From Gnetum montanum (lineage: Eukaryota > Streptophyta > Gnetopsida > Gnetales > Gnetaceae): a stretch of 64,000 nucleotides of DNA. The notes under the pieces were generated by a model, which saw only the letters and a list, made by a program, of their open reading frames with translations, was not told the origin of the DNA and did not search any database. Both the position numbers and the translations under genes were made by a program. Position 1 is the stretch's first letter, and the number at the start of each line of letters is the position of its first letter. Of the stretch, positions 20,058 to 32,341 are shown piece after piece. Where the stretch lies: the NCBI GenBank assembly GCA_015680685.1, contig MNCI01034627.1, positions 450,592 through 514,591 on the forward strand, read 5' to 3'.

Positions 20058-22430
20058 ATGGATCACCTTGCCCAAGCACGCATCACCATGGAATCATCCT
20101 AAAACTCCAGCGCATGCGCCTTCATAGTGCCCACACAAGAATAGTATAACTACATTTGTGTGAAGATTCAGGCCAACCTTCCCATTGACCACACAGAACA
20201 GGAGGCAAAACAAAACTTTGAGCACATATACATGGGAGGTCATGAATTCGTCCCCTCTGTCTATGACATCATCCCCCTTTCTGATCCTCATCATTGGCTC
20301 ATCTCCCAGCTCCTTCTGGCAAGGGGCCAAAACACATAGTGACCCAATGAGGAGCCCCAAAACCAACATGATGTAGATGACTTTGAGGCACAATCTGAAC
20401 CTAAGGATTTATACCACACCCTCAGTCCTCATGCCTATGTGAACCCATCAGTCCATCCTCGCATGGGACAGACAGCCACTCACCAAGTGTCAATGAGCAC
20501 ACAAGCACCAGTATCCCAACAGAGATTACCCACCCCCATCTCCACCCAGTACATACCGCACGTGCAAATGCATGGGGCCACTTTCACTACATCGGCCCCA
20601 CACATCCAGGGTGTCACTTCACAGTTTGTGGCTAGGCAAGGAACCATACCCCTTGTTCAACAACCCACTCACTTCAACGTGCCACACCCCACAGCCACAA
20701 CTCTGAACATTGCTCCATAGCAACAAATGACAACCCAACAACCTCCCCAACCAACTAATCTACCTACCGCTCAAGAGTGGGCAGAAGCCAAACAAATGAT
20801 GCAAGCATTAGCTGAAGAGGTAAAGCACCTCAAAATGGCAAACACTGAACAACTTAAAGTACTATACTTCTACCACGATGATCCAATTAGCTCTTCAGTG
20901 CCACCGTTAGCTTTGCCCAAGGGAATCACACTTCCACAGCTGACCAAATACAACAGGAAGGAAGATCCAAATGCTCACTTAGTCACGTTTCGATCATAAA
21001 CTCTATTGCTTCAAGCTTGGCCCCACACAATCTTGCGCATGTTTGCTATGTCCTTAACGAGCATAGCCTTGGACTGGTACCGAGCCTTACCTCGCAACTC
21101 CATATCCTCTCTTGAGAATCTGTTACATCAGTTCGTTACCAGGTTTAAGTACAACCTGAAGCCTGAAGCAACCCTAGACACTCTGATACAGGTGAAACAA
21201 GCACCACTTGAGCCTATGCAAAAGTTCATCCAACGATGGAGTGCAGCCCTTAACGAACTTCATGAGCCCATCCCTGAAAAGTATTTGCTTACGATTCTGA
21301 AGGGAGCCATGAATGACTTCATTAAGTCAAAACTGTACTACCTAAGTGCTCAAACATTGAGCTAAGCATTCACACAGATCAAGAACATTGAACAAGCTAC
21401 ACAAACCAGCAATGATCCCGCCTATGTGGCTTACAAGAACCAGCATGTTGCCAAACAACAGACAACAATGGAAACTATAGCCGCAAGCACAAAAACAACA
21501 AACACCAATACCAACCCACCTGCAACAACAAGGGCCATCTCAAGGCCCAACTTTTAGCGCAAGGATCACTCTAAGTATACGCCGCTACCCACACAACCCT
21601 CTAAACTACTAGAGCAACTCCTTAGAACCAAGAAAATCCAATACAAACAAGTAGCAGAAAATGCCCATCGAAGACACAATAGGTACTATGAGCTACTGAG
21701 GAACCCCACCTTAGCAGCACCAAATGAGCCCCCAGTCCCACGACACTTCAAATTAGATCAATTCTGTCACTACCACCAGATGTCCAGTCACAATACCGAC
21801 AACTATCATGCATTACAGGATGATCTACAAGCAATGATAGAACGGGGCCAACTAAACATCAACACCCTGAATCAACCGAGCACAGACGATGCCCCCTATG
21901 TCATAAACTCCATTGGCATAGATAGTAAGCCTAAACCTATGCGGCAACCTTTTCTGATCCGTGTGCCTCCCAGCAAGGCAACGATCCCCTCTGCCCCTAT
22001 GAGCAAGAGACCTCCCATCATCACCAAGGTGCAACCTAAAGCACCGACGACACCTGTCATGTTCAAGGTACCACCACCTCATACGTCCACTAAGACGTTA
22101 AACTGGCCAGATGCAACGTAATCCCAAGCACCGAAGACACCCTTTGTGGTCAAAGTACCACCACAGTCGTCCGCTAAGACATTAAACTGGCATGTTGCAC
22201 CAACGACAACAGCAAAGAGACCTTTCGTTATCAAGGTGCCAAAACAGGCTAGTCAAACAACAACAACAGCTCCTAAACTCCCATTTGTCATAAAAGTGCC
22301 ACCCCGCGATGGCCCCTCACTTACCCTGAGCCCAACCATAGGAAACGTCTCAACCTCTCCTCCCTCAAGAGTCAACCTTGCCAACAACACAGATAAGCCT
22401 ACCAAATGGTAGCAGAAGAGGACAAACGAA
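20058..22430 (+). pseudogene. gag: gag of element B (degenerate)
   Basis: Structural polyprotein homologous to A's gag. The start at 20058 (MDHLAQAR) precedes YNYICVKIQ and YDIIPLS. Capsid block at 20720-21560: LTKYNRKEDPNAHL, LDWYRALPRNS, QVKQAPLEPMQKFIQRWS. The zinc knuckle near 21765-21810 reads C-x2-H-x4-H-x4-Y, so its last cysteine is lost. A Pro-rich linker at 21940-22300 has repeats such as PFVVKVPP and PFVIKVPK. Stops are few (for example TAA at about 21363 where A has CAA, and TGA/TAG near 20338). This gag is less damaged than A's. Confidence 0.9.
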
Positions 22431-22520
22431 CAATGAACAACACCCACAGCTGAAACAAAGGACACACCTAATATACAACAACTAAACACTGGGGGCCCTA
22501 CCCCTAATCCCAAACAAACC

Positions 22521-23399
22521 ATGCCCAAGCCCTCAACCCATACAGAGGCAACCAACACAACGGCAGACAACACAGAGTTTGTAGCTACACTGGCCCAAGT
22601 AAAACAAACGCTCAAACAAAAGAACACAACCATGAGCTTGTACGATTTGGTCATGACATCATTGGCTCATTGCGAAACCTTAGCGCAAACGTTAGCATCC
22701 ATTTCTATTACAGAGGACATCCCTGCTAACATGGAATCCATCCATTCAACGATTTCACAACACACACCACAAGGATTGGGTTCAAACACCTTAGCCTTTC
22801 GTGATGATGCAGTTAAACGTAACCCTGAACGAGGGGAAGTCAAAACAGCTCCATTATCGATTAGTGTGCATGTCGAGCAATGTACCATTCGCAGAGTGCA
22901 TGTTGATGACGGTGTGGCAACAAACGTAGTTATATACTCCTTCATCGACAAACTAGGCATCGCAGATGAGATCATGCCAACAGAAACCACGTGTTTAAAA
23001 TCTTTCAATGGATCATGTGTCACAGTTAAGGGCACAATCAACTTAGCCTTTGTGGTAGGAGAATAATTCCCCACCAGCGCAGAATTCACTATCATAGAAG
23101 AGATGCCTAGTTTCAACATGATTCTTGGTAGACCTTGGCTAGCACAACAACAAACCATTTCCTCACCGATACATCAAGAAATCCACCTTCCATATGAAGG
23201 TGGACAAGTCATTATACATGGCGACAACACTCCCTTTCAAGCTAACCACAACATAGACATGTCACAGGTCTTGAAAGAGGAGCCTCTTGAAGCAACACCC
23301 ACAACAACAAACATAACACCTAGAGCTAAAACGCCCGAACGAGGGGTAAAACCTGAAAGCCTCCTAGAGCGAACTAATACGCCTCCTAGAGCAAACTAG
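22521..23399 (+). pseudogene. Aspartic protease region of element B
   Basis: The frame runs from 22521 into the protease domain. The active-site motif VHVDDGVATNVV (near 22900) has Asp-Asp-Gly, as in element A. A single in-frame TAA at about 23064 precedes FPTSAEF; element A has TGA at the same codon position. FNMILGRPWL follows near 23115, then a tail to the stop at 23397-23399. Upstream of the active site lies a linker with TLAQVKQTLKQKN. Apart from the stop, the domain reads through in one frame. Confidence 0.88.
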
Positions 23400-25137
23400 C
23401 ATGCCTCCTAGACTATGTCTGACTAAGAAACAACCACATAATCAAGACTCCCCTATGGCCAAAGACACGTCTAATCTTCGCCCACTCCTCACCTTTGTTC
23501 GTTGTGCATACGTCACCTTAGTTTGTATTGTATTAGCTTACGCATTCTCTCATGGCCCGAAAAGGCCTTAAACTACCACCGTTTCACATTATTTTCTATT
23601 TATTAGTGCATTTCAGTTCATGTTTTCTATAGTTTCTATTTAATATTGTTTTCTCTAGTAGCTTTTGTTTATAGGATCATACAGACGCACACGCATGCAT
23701 CCACACAGAGCAGTCCTAGCATCATGACTTAAAACTGATACCACAGAATGTCCTGGCGTTATGACGGTAAATTGACATCATAGAGCTCTGTTCGACATGA
23801 CACTAAACTGTCACACTCACTCACCAGAGTCTACTAAGACTATAAAATGGTTTTCCTCTTCACAGTCCACCAAGACTATAAACTAGCAGTGTACCATCCG
23901 CTACGACGATAAACTGGCAACATCCAATGTGTTATGACGTAAAACTAACCCACGACAGTCCGCTAAGACTATAAACTAGCCAGATCATTTCTGGCACATT
24001 CATCTGCTGCTGTAATTCATGACATTTCTTCATCAATGCCTACTGCATTATTCATCACACCGGCTCTAACAACACTATTGCTGCTCATTTTGTTTGCCTT
24101 AAGTTTCACATGGTGCCTCCATTTGCATCAATCACATTCATGCCTAAAGTGTTCGCTAACTCATTCACTTGTGGTTTTCTTGTCTTCTTGAAGTTGCGTT
24201 TGGAGGATGACACCCAATGGTGCTCGTACACGGATACACTTCATCACAGTGACAAGGTGCCACATTGTTTCTAACACACGCAACCAGGTTAATTAATCTG
24301 TTCAAAAGTACATTCCCCATTTCCAATACATTCTCCATTTCCCCAACACTCTTATTCCCTTTCCTACCTGGTTACAGTTCCCAGATACACCCGGTACACC
24401 CCAAAACTTTGAGCACACTATTACATGCTGCGACACTCTCAAGCAACTGCAAAACACAATATGGCACATGAGCATGAGTGCAAAATTAAAAGAAATCTCT
24501 TTCCAAAAAACAAAGAAACAAAAAACGGAGAGATAAAACACACACACAAATCAAAGAAAAAGAAAAGAGCAAACAGCAAATAGCAAAATGAACCACAAGA
24601 CCCTTGGCACTTCCCATAAGCCCCAGGCAGGAAGGTAGTTGTCTTGGAAACAAATACTCATGTCTCAAAAGCTCAAGTAACATCTCATTGCACAGCTTTG
24701 GCTCTCCATCAACAGGTTTTCTTTAACACCAAACAAGGGGCTTGTTCCTCCAGAGAACACAACCCATCATCACGCGGTCAATAAGTCCTCTTAAACACTA
24801 AACAAGAATCTTGTTCCACCAAAGGCCACACATCTCATGTCTTGATTCTGAGTCTGCTAAATAATGGTTATTGACAAGGATCAACATGACCCGTATACAC
24901 ACCATAGCATCCCCTTTACCATGCACAATCCCTTGGTTAGTTCCCAATCCCCACACTTTCCATTTCCCTATCCAGCTACAAACTTCATTTCCCCAATCCC
25001 ATGTACTACTGAATACGGTGCGATGACATTTGGCTAAGTGTCGAAGGACAATGCTACTAATTTGCTTGTGGTATTTTGTACTTCTTTGTTGACGCTTCTT
25101 AAGTCGATTCCTCTAAGGTTCAACAAAGAGGGGCCAA
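23400..25137 (+). other. Non-coding 3' region of element B, including deletion junction
   Basis: No coding content. 23545-23580 holds one hairpin unit (GGCCCGAAAAGGCCTTAAACTA) of the PR-RT interval type. From about 23720 to 23985 come 3' UTR-type repeats (GTCCGCTAAGACTATAAACT and relatives), directly comparable with 28140-28350 in element A. RT, RNase H, integrase and the antisense gene are missing between them. The rest is low-complexity leader to the polypurine tract CAAAGAGGGGCCA at 25124-25136. Confidence 0.8.
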
Positions 25138-26814
25138 TGAAACACCACAAAATTCTGAGCTTAGTACTTCTCCAACAAGAATCGAGCTAAGTCATGATGC
25201 TCCCCAGCATGACTGAAGCTTGAGGGCCTCACAGACAACTTCAAGCAGAGTTGAACTCAATAAGAAATAGTTCCCTGGGATCCACAGAAGACTACAATGA
25301 CATCTGGCATCAAACTTGGCAAATCTTGAGCTCAAAATACTTGGTTTTCACTAAGTATGCATCCTGTACGCTGGCCTATACATGCCCAGCATACAGCCCA
25401 TCGTACAACAACTTTTGGGCCCTAGAAATGAGTTAAAACATGCCATAATTGAGTGTCTGGACCTCCTAAGACCTTCCCCAAGGTCCCCAACAGCTCTCAG
25501 GCACTTGAAAATCAAATTTTGGGCTCCAAATAATGGCCTTTCATTCCTGTACGCCTAGCGTGCAGCCAGCGTAGAGCAACTTTTGGGCCCTAGAAATGAG
25601 TCAAAACATGCCAGAACTGAGCGTATGGACCCCCCAAGACCTTCCCCAAGGTCCCCAGTAGCTCTTAGGCACTTGAAAATCAAATTTTGGGCGCCAAATG
25701 ATGGTCTTTCATTCCTGTACGCCTAGCGTGCAGCCAGCGTAGAGCAACTTTTGGGCCCTAGAAATGAGTCAAAACATGCCAGAACTGAGTGTTTGGACCC
25801 CCTAAGACATTCCCCAAGGTTCCTAGTAGCTCTCAGGCACCCAAAAATCAAGTTTTGACCTTAAAATGAAGCATTTTCATGTGTGTACGCTGGGTACATT
25901 TTTGGTGTACGCTGGCATGCTATACGCTGGCATCCATGTACGCTAGCATGATGTACGCTGGCATGCTATACGCTGACATCTTGTACACTAGCATCCATGT
26001 CACCTGTCCTAAGAATCCAGCACTTCACAGCCAATCATCCCCTTTCAAAACTCGAGTCCCGCCTCTACACTTGTATAAAAACCCCAATTTTTCACTAAAC
26101 CAAGGTTGGCAATTTTGAGCAAACCAGAGACAAAGAGAAACAAGGACGCTTCGAACTAGAGCAGAAAACCCTGTATGCTGGACCTTACCCTACATGCTGA
26201 GCATACAGCCTCTACGCTGTGCTTGCAGTTTGAACCAGCACACAGTCATCCCTGCATCCACCAGGGCTATTCGTCTGCCTTGTGTTAGAGCGACAACTGC
26301 ATTAAACCAATGCATTGTAACTCTCATTTCGCAATAACATTGCAACATTTCTTTGCTACAATTTATTACAGTTTTTCATTCATTATTACATGTTTATTGT
26401 TTATGCTCTTGTACGTTTACGCTCCATTTACACCAATTACGCCGTTTACGTCTCGTTTTACATCAGTTACGCTGTTTACATATAACCCAGCGTATAACAC
26501 ATTGGTGTACGTTTGGGGAAATCCTTGCCTAATCCACGTGCAAACCACTTAAGATACTCTACCTTCGTTAATTCTAGCTCATCGTTTACGTCTCGTTTTA
26601 CATCAGTTACGCCGTTTACATATAACCCAACGTATAACACATTGGTGTACGTTCGGGGAAATCCTTGCCTGATCCGCGTGCAGAACACTCAAGGTACTCT
26701 GCCTTCGTTAATTCCAGCTTGCCCTTGGGTGAAGGTAGAGTCTTTTGTGGGTGTCCAGAGATCTCCAGGTTTCTTTTTCATTCCAGCCGGAGACCGACGA
26801 TTTCGGACAGTACA
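25138..26814 (+). repeat. 3' LTR of element B
   Basis: Begins TGAAACACCAC and ends CAGTACA, matching 18185-19764. It contains the three U3 repeat units (from 25412), a TATA box at 26076-26083 and a 140-bp tandem duplication (26443-26722) that is absent from the 5' LTR. The remaining differences are scattered, indicating moderate age. Confidence 0.93.
26443..26722 (+). repeat. 140-bp tandem duplication in B 3' LTR
   Basis: Two adjacent copies (26443-26582 and 26583-26722) each begin CGTTTACGTCTCGTTTTACA and run through the segment with GGGGAAATCCTTGCC to TTCTAGCTCAT or TTCCAGCTTGC. The 5' LTR has one copy. The copies have since diverged at several positions. Confidence 0.85.
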
Positions 26815-26819
26815 GAGGG

Positions 26820-27850
26820 CACATAGCACCCAAAGCAATGGCAACCAAAATAAGGAGTCTAGGATACTATTGGCCACACATGGGGTACGATTGTGTCTCC
26901 AAGGTCAAAACGTGTGATATGTGTCAAAAGCATGGTAATCTCATACATGTCCCACCAAATGAATTGCATACAGCTCAAATCACATGGCCTTTCCAGAAAT
27001 GGGGGTTAGACATCATTGGACCAATAACTCCCTCGTCTTCCGTGGGACATAGCTTAATCATAACCGCAACTGAATATTTTACAAAATGGGTAGAAGTTAT
27101 TCCCCTTAGAAATACCACATCCAAACACATCTAAAACTTCATTCTAGAAAACATCGTGACCCGTTTCGACATCCCAATGACCGTCATCACTGATAACGAG
27201 CCACAATTCAATAGTGCCGAAACTAGAACTTTTTGTGAAAGCCTAGGGATCAAACATTCATTTTCATCCCCTTACTACCCTCAGAGCAATGGACAAGCTG
27301 AAGCTACAAATAAGATCATCATCTCAGTGCTAAAGAAGATGCTTATGCAGAGCAAGAGAAAATGGCATGAACGGTTAGTATACGCACTATGGGCTTATCA
27401 TACTATGCATTGGACTTCCACAGGTAAAACGCCATATAGTCTTGTTTATGGTTCAGAAGCAGTTTTACCTTTGGAACTGCAGGTACCATCCTTAAGGATC
27501 ATGCTCTCCGAACTCCTCGACGAAGATCAAAACAATGACTTGTGCATTGTTGACTTGGACTCAATGGAGGAGGAACGTACACGTGCGCTTGATATGATCG
27601 AATGGTACCAAAAGTAGCAACGACGGCGCCATCGACACGATATCCATAAACACCCGATCAAGGAAGGCGACCTTGTACTCAAAGCTGTTCAAGAACTTCC
27701 AAGCAAATTCTCAGCCAATTGGGAAGGACCCTACTTGGTCACCAAAGCATTTGACAATGGAGCATTTAAACTAGCTGATATGAATGGTAATGAACTCGCA
27801 CATCTGATGAATCACTTGTACTTGAAACCATTCTATGTTTCAACAAGAAC
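26820..27850 (+). pseudogene. Integrase of element A (resumed after element B)
   Basis: Inserts element DNA into the genome. It resumes inside the HHCC zinc domain (GHIAPKAMATKI, YYWPHM, CDMCQK). The catalytic triad is visible: Asp in WGLDIIGP, Asp in VITDNEPQF, Glu in NGQAEATNK. KTPYSLVYGSEAVLP follows, then a C-terminal segment WEGPYLVTKAFDNGAF. Stops at about 27132 (TAA) and 27615 (TAG) break it. No chromodomain follows, as expected for Tat-type elements. Confidence 0.92.
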
Positions 27851-27867
27851 TCAGGTATGCACTCATC

Positions 27868-28350
27868 CTAGAATCATGACGGTAAACTGATACCACAGCT
27901 CGTTCTAGAATCATGATGGTAAACTAATACCACAGCTCATCCTGGAATCATGACGGTAAACTGATACCACAGCTCGTCCTGGAATCATGACAGTAAACTG
28001 ATACCACCACTCGTCCTGGAATCATGATGGTAAACTGATACCACAGCTCGTCCTAGAATCATGACAGTAAACTGATACCACAAGACGTCCTGACATTATG
28101 ACAATAAACTGGCACCACAGTTCGTCCGCAATGACAATAGACTAGTGCCCGTCTGGTATGACTTTAAACTGCGACAGTTTTGTTCACCAGAGTCTGCTAA
28201 GACTATAAACTAGTTTTCCTCTTCACAGTCCACCAAGACTATAAACTAGCAGTGTACCGTCCGCTACGATGATAAACTAGCACCATCCAACGGGTTATGA
28301 CGTGAAACTAATCCACGATAGTCCGTAACAACTATAAACTGGTAAATTTG
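27868..28350 (+). repeat. 3' UTR tandem repeats of element A
   Basis: Six units of about 38 bp (to about 28083) share AATCATGACGGTAAACTGAT followed by ACCACAGCTCGTCC; GGTAAACTGATACC contains inverted GGTA/TACC arms. After 28083 come more divergent units (GTCCGCTACGATGATAAACT and similar) to about 28350. The TAAACT core is shared with the PR-RT interval repeats. Confidence 0.85.
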
Positions 28351-29403
28351 TCTCTAGTTTCTTGATCTGTAGCTGCATTCAAATTTCATCAGAGGTACTA
28401 CCTCCTCACCAATTGATCTTAACAACCTTGCTGTCATGCACATTCACTGCCTGAAATCTCATTTGGTGCCTCCACTTCATTAGTTACTATTCAAATCCAA
28501 TCTTACTCACTCACTCATGGTTTTCTTCTCTTCTTGGAGTTGTGGTTGCAGGATGACACTCAGAGGTGTACGTATGAGAATGCACTTCATCACAGAGGCA
28601 AGGTATCACATTGTGCCTAACACACGTAACCAAGTTAATCAAGCCATTTACTAGTACATTTTCCGCTACACTTCTCATCTATTCCTCAACACACTCTACT
28701 TAGTCATACCCCAAACACACCCAGTGCATTCCAAAACATTAAGCACACTGTTGCATATTGCAACACTTTTAAGTAGTTGCAACACACAACATGGCACTTG
28801 AGCAATAAGTACAAGATCAAAACAAAGCTCTTACAAAAAAAATGCAAGACCCTTGGCACTTCCCATACAAGCCTTGGGCGGGAAGGCAATTGTCTTAGAA
28901 GCAAGTACTCATATCTCAAATGCTCAAGTAACATCTCATTGCATGGCTTTGGCTCCCCACCAACAGGTTCCCTTTAACACTGAATAGAGGCCCTGTTCCT
29001 CTAAAGAATGTAACACATCATCATCATGGCTTTGGTTATGCCAACAAGTCCTCTTAAACACTGAACGAGAGTCTTGTTCCGCCAAAGGATGCACACCTCA
29101 TGTCTTGGTTCTAAGTCTGCTAGACATTGGCTATTGACAAGGATCAACATGACCCGTACACACACTAGAGCATCCCCTTCACCATGCACAATTCCTTGAT
29201 CAGTTCCCAATCCCCACAATTGCCATTCCCCTATCCAGCTACAAATTTCATTTCCTCAATTCCATGTACTACTGAACACAATGCAATGACGTATGGCCAA
29301 GTGTCAAAGGATAATGTTTCTACCAAGTCGCTTGTGGTGTTTTGCACTTCTTTGTCAATGCTTCTCAGGTTGATTCCTCCAAGCACCAACAAAGAAGGGC
29401 TGA
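28351..29403 (+). other. 3' untranslated region and PPT of element A
   Basis: No conserved coding frame. The stretch parallels 23985-25137 in element B, with the same segments (for example CCTTGGCACTTCCCATA, TCTTGTTC, GTTCCCAATCCCCACA). It ends in a polypurine tract CAACAAAGAAGGGCTGA just before the 3' LTR. Confidence 0.75.
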
Positions 29404-30753
29404 TGAAACACCACAAAATTCTGAACTTAGCACTTCTCCTACAAAAATCAAGCTAAGTCATGATGCTCCCTAGCATGACTAAAACATGAGGACCTCATAG
29501 ATAGTTTCAAACAGAGTCGAACCAAGTAAGAAATGGTTCCTTGGGACCCACGGTAGACTACAGCAACATCGGACATCGAGCCAGACTTTAAGCTCAAAAT
29601 ACTTGATTTTCACTACACAGTGTATACGCCCAGCGTGTGACTTCAAAGACTGCCCAAAACAAGCACTCAAGGCAAGATGTTCACAAGGCATCAACTCTCA
29701 AAGACAAGGCAATTGTTAGACGTCATCATGGGTCCAAGAAAATTGGGTTTTGACCTCAAAATCATGCACTTTAGGGTTCACACGCTGAGCATGTACATCC
29801 TACATGCCCAGCGTGTACACCCAGCATGCAGCACAGCGTACATCAGTGGAAGACATCAGTAGAACCATGTCAGATCAAGTCCAAGAATACCTACAAGCAC
29901 CACTCTTGTGACATCCAAGCCCAAACCTAAAGGTCGAATTGGATGCTCCCTGTTGTAACAGTAGTTCGTAAAAATGAATTCTTTTGTTTTAGTCAAGTCT
30001 ATACACTGAGTTCACACGCCAGTGTGTACACGCCGATGTGCAGCAGCAAATGTTGGCATGCAACATGCTGCACACTTGTAAAATTTCATTCGGTCGCACC
30101 CGGTCAATGCTCCACATGTCATCTGATCTGAAATTTTAGCATCCCACAGCCAATCACCCCATCTCAGATCTGAGTTTAGTGCCTAAACTTGTACAAAACC
30201 CCTGATTTTTTACCAGATCAAGGTTCTAAAATTAAGAAAGATCTTGGCAAAAAAATCAGGGCAATCCACACTGAGAACATTCGCGACATCCATCCTATAC
30301 GTTAGACTAGGACCCTGCAAGCTGAACATATAGCCTTTACGTTGTGCCTGTAATCTGAACCAACACGCTATCACACCCCTGCATTCACTGGGGCTCTTCA
30401 TCCGCCTTGTGTTAGATTCATAACTACGTCTAGACCGGTGCATTGTAATTTTTATTATGCAATAATATTGCTACATTTTTCGCCAAGATTTATTACAGTC
30501 TTCATTCAAATTTTTTTTCTCTTGTTTACATTCGTGCACGTTGATTTACATTTTTCATACCGTTTACGTACAACTCGGCATATCACGCGTTGGCATATGT
30601 TCGGGGAAATCCTTACCTGATCCGCGTGTGGACCACCCAAGGTACTCTACCTTCTTCAGTTCCAGCTCATCCTAAAGCCAAGGTAGGGTCTTCTGTGTTT
30701 GTCTGTAAATCTCTCGGCGTACATCCCAGCCATCAATGATTTCAGATAGTACA
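29404..30753 (+). repeat. 3' LTR of element A
   Basis: Begins TGAAACACCAC and ends AGTACA, followed by aattg (30754-30758). It is homologous over its length to 3405-4822 but about 70 bp shorter, mostly through loss of CCCAGCGTATATG repeats in U3. Differences between the two LTRs are frequent, showing an old insertion. Confidence 0.92.
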
Positions 30754-30758
30754 AATTG

Positions 30759-32222
30759 ATCATCATAATAAACTTTACCAAGCCCGAATGGCAAAGGAAA
30801 TGGAGGGATTTTCCTTTACACGTCTGGAATGGTGAGGGGAGGATCCAAAGTCCATTCCCTATCCAGCCATCTAAGTTTTTTACATCTGGAAAAGAAGTCG
30901 GCATAGTGGGTAGGGTACTCTAGGATTTCAAACGTCAGTTGTCCCATGACACTGACCTGTACGTTGCTGATGGAAGTAAATTCCCTTATAGCCCTTTCAG
31001 TCAATGACAATGTATCATTATTGCCCAGGAGACCACTATCATTGATGAAAAATCTACACAATAGAAGATAGGCAAATTCTTTACGTTCAACGCAAATTTA
31101 GACAGTAGTTAGCATACTGCAACACCGTGAAAGGAAATAAAAAACTTACCCACCTGCATAATACATGATGCCAGGCGGATTCTGGAAGTAGGTTGTGAGA
31201 TGATGAGCCACTAACAGAGTGTTGTAGGCATGATAACAATTAAACCTGGGCATCTCCCAGATCCAGTTCAAATGCCTCAAACCTTTAGTGCTCTATTCGC
31301 GGTCTTGCATCCACACAGTTTCAATTGTGCCGTCTATCAGGAATGTCAAAATGCTCTGCATCAAACCAACCAATAGTGTCTCTAAAGTAGCAGCAACTAC
31401 ATCGCCTGGTAGATGCGACCAGATGATTACACTAAAAATACGAAGCAAAAACTGCAAGAACTCCCATGCGTCTCTTCAGAACCATACCGCCTCCTCCTTT
31501 ATACGAGCATGAGGAGGAACATTGGCCACGAGAACATGTGAGCAGTATAGAACGCCCACGATGTCCAAAATGATTAGGACAGGCTTTAGCATAATACTGT
31601 ACAATAAAAATGCATTACTATTAGACACACTATTCAGGCATAGAAATTCATCATGCGACATTAGGGTTCTCTTGATTCCCAGAATATTATAGATTATGCT
31701 AGAGATGCATAGCCAACATCGCCCAAACCTTTGCAATAGCTCAAGGTCTGTCTCTAACAACGACAATGAAAGTAACACTACGTATTACTCCAGCGTAATA
31801 TGCAACTATTACAAGCAAGAAAAGAAAAGAACAACAAAACCCTGATTACACTACACATAGATACATTACCTATACTTTTCGATTATACACTACATTTTCA
31901 CATTATTGCTCAACGTTACCTAAACCCTAGTGACAACACAAGATCTGTCTCCAACAGCAAAGACAAAGGTAATGCAACAAACTACAATAGCTTAGTCCAC
32001 GTAAACAGATATTAACATCCGATGTAACACACATTCAAAATAAATACAACTACGACACTGTAACAAAAATAACAATGGTGCAAGAGGATGAAAGATGACT
32101 TACCGGTTAAGCGGAGTAACCTCTCGAGCCTCAACTCTGGCCTACAAAGCTCACTGCAAACTCTCCTACATTTCATCAATCCTCGCCAATTTGACATCAT
32201 TTCCTCTCACCTTTGGTGCCAT
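30759..32222 (-). pseudogene. Antisense gene of element C, exons 1, a and b
   Basis: 5' part of the minus-strand gene continued at 499-3316. Candidate exon 1: ATG at 32220-32222 (MAPKVRGNDVKLARIDEM) to donor AACCG/GTAAGT at 32104, with three in-frame stops after that methionine-started segment. Exon a: 31596-31150 (acceptor TTGTACAG, donor GTAAGT), containing ILDIVGVL and FQNPPGIMYYAG, matching VVELVGVL and FQNPTGTVYRVG in element A. Exon b: 31053 (acceptor TTGTGTAG) into 30759, containing HYADFFSRCKKLRWL, matching HKWYSRALARCEASRWL. Element A interrupts just after this exon. Whether further small exons lie between 31600 and 32100 is unclear. Confidence 0.7.
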
Positions 32223-32341
32223 AGCCGCAATTGAGCAAATGTTCGTGAAATCATCTATTTACGCCTCGCTTCCGCTCCCTTTCTGCTGTAGCTAGATTTA
32301 AATTTGCAATATCTATGACCTGTTTTGAGCATGAACCACTG

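Larger units (their letters stand above)
18185..26814 (+). mobile_element. Element B, gag-pro-only derivative inserted in A's integrase
   Basis: Complete LTR element flanked by gacgg (18180-18184) and gaggg (26815-26819). Removing B and one duplication rejoins the integrase segment reading GLYG then GHIAP, which supports an insertion followed by one mutation in the left duplication. It has 5' LTR, PBS, leader, gag, protease, 3' UTR repeats, PPT and 3' LTR, but RT, RNase H, integrase and the antisense gene are absent: a piece of PR-RT interval near 23550 is followed almost directly by 3' UTR repeats. It is closely related to A (same PBS, LTR ends and gag). Confidence 0.93.
3405..30753 (+). mobile_element. 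Element A, Tat/Ogre-like Ty3/gypsy retrotransposon
   Basis: A complete but decayed element: 5' LTR 3405-4822, PBS 4828-4842, gag from 5522, protease about 9005-9783, PR-RT interval with an antisense gene, RT/RNase H 15719-18184, integrase resuming at 26820 after inserted element B, 3' UTR repeats, PPT and 3' LTR 29404-30753. Domain order PR-RT-RH-INT, a second RNase H domain, an interval with a splice-like 3' end between PR and RT, and no chromodomain are features of the Tat/Ogre lineage. The two LTRs differ visibly throughout, so the insertion is old. Without B the element would be about 18.7 kb, large even for gypsy elements and in the Ogre size range. Confidence 0.9.

Noticed and set aside
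22253-22654. 133-codon minus-strand frame with hydrophobic, membrane-like character
   Set aside because: It is the complement of the Thr/Pro/Asn-rich gag linker of B and has no splice or promoter context.
27156-27617. Possible intact integrase gene
   Set aside because: It is only the core and C-terminal part of A's integrase, preceded by a stop and separated from its zinc domain start by element B.
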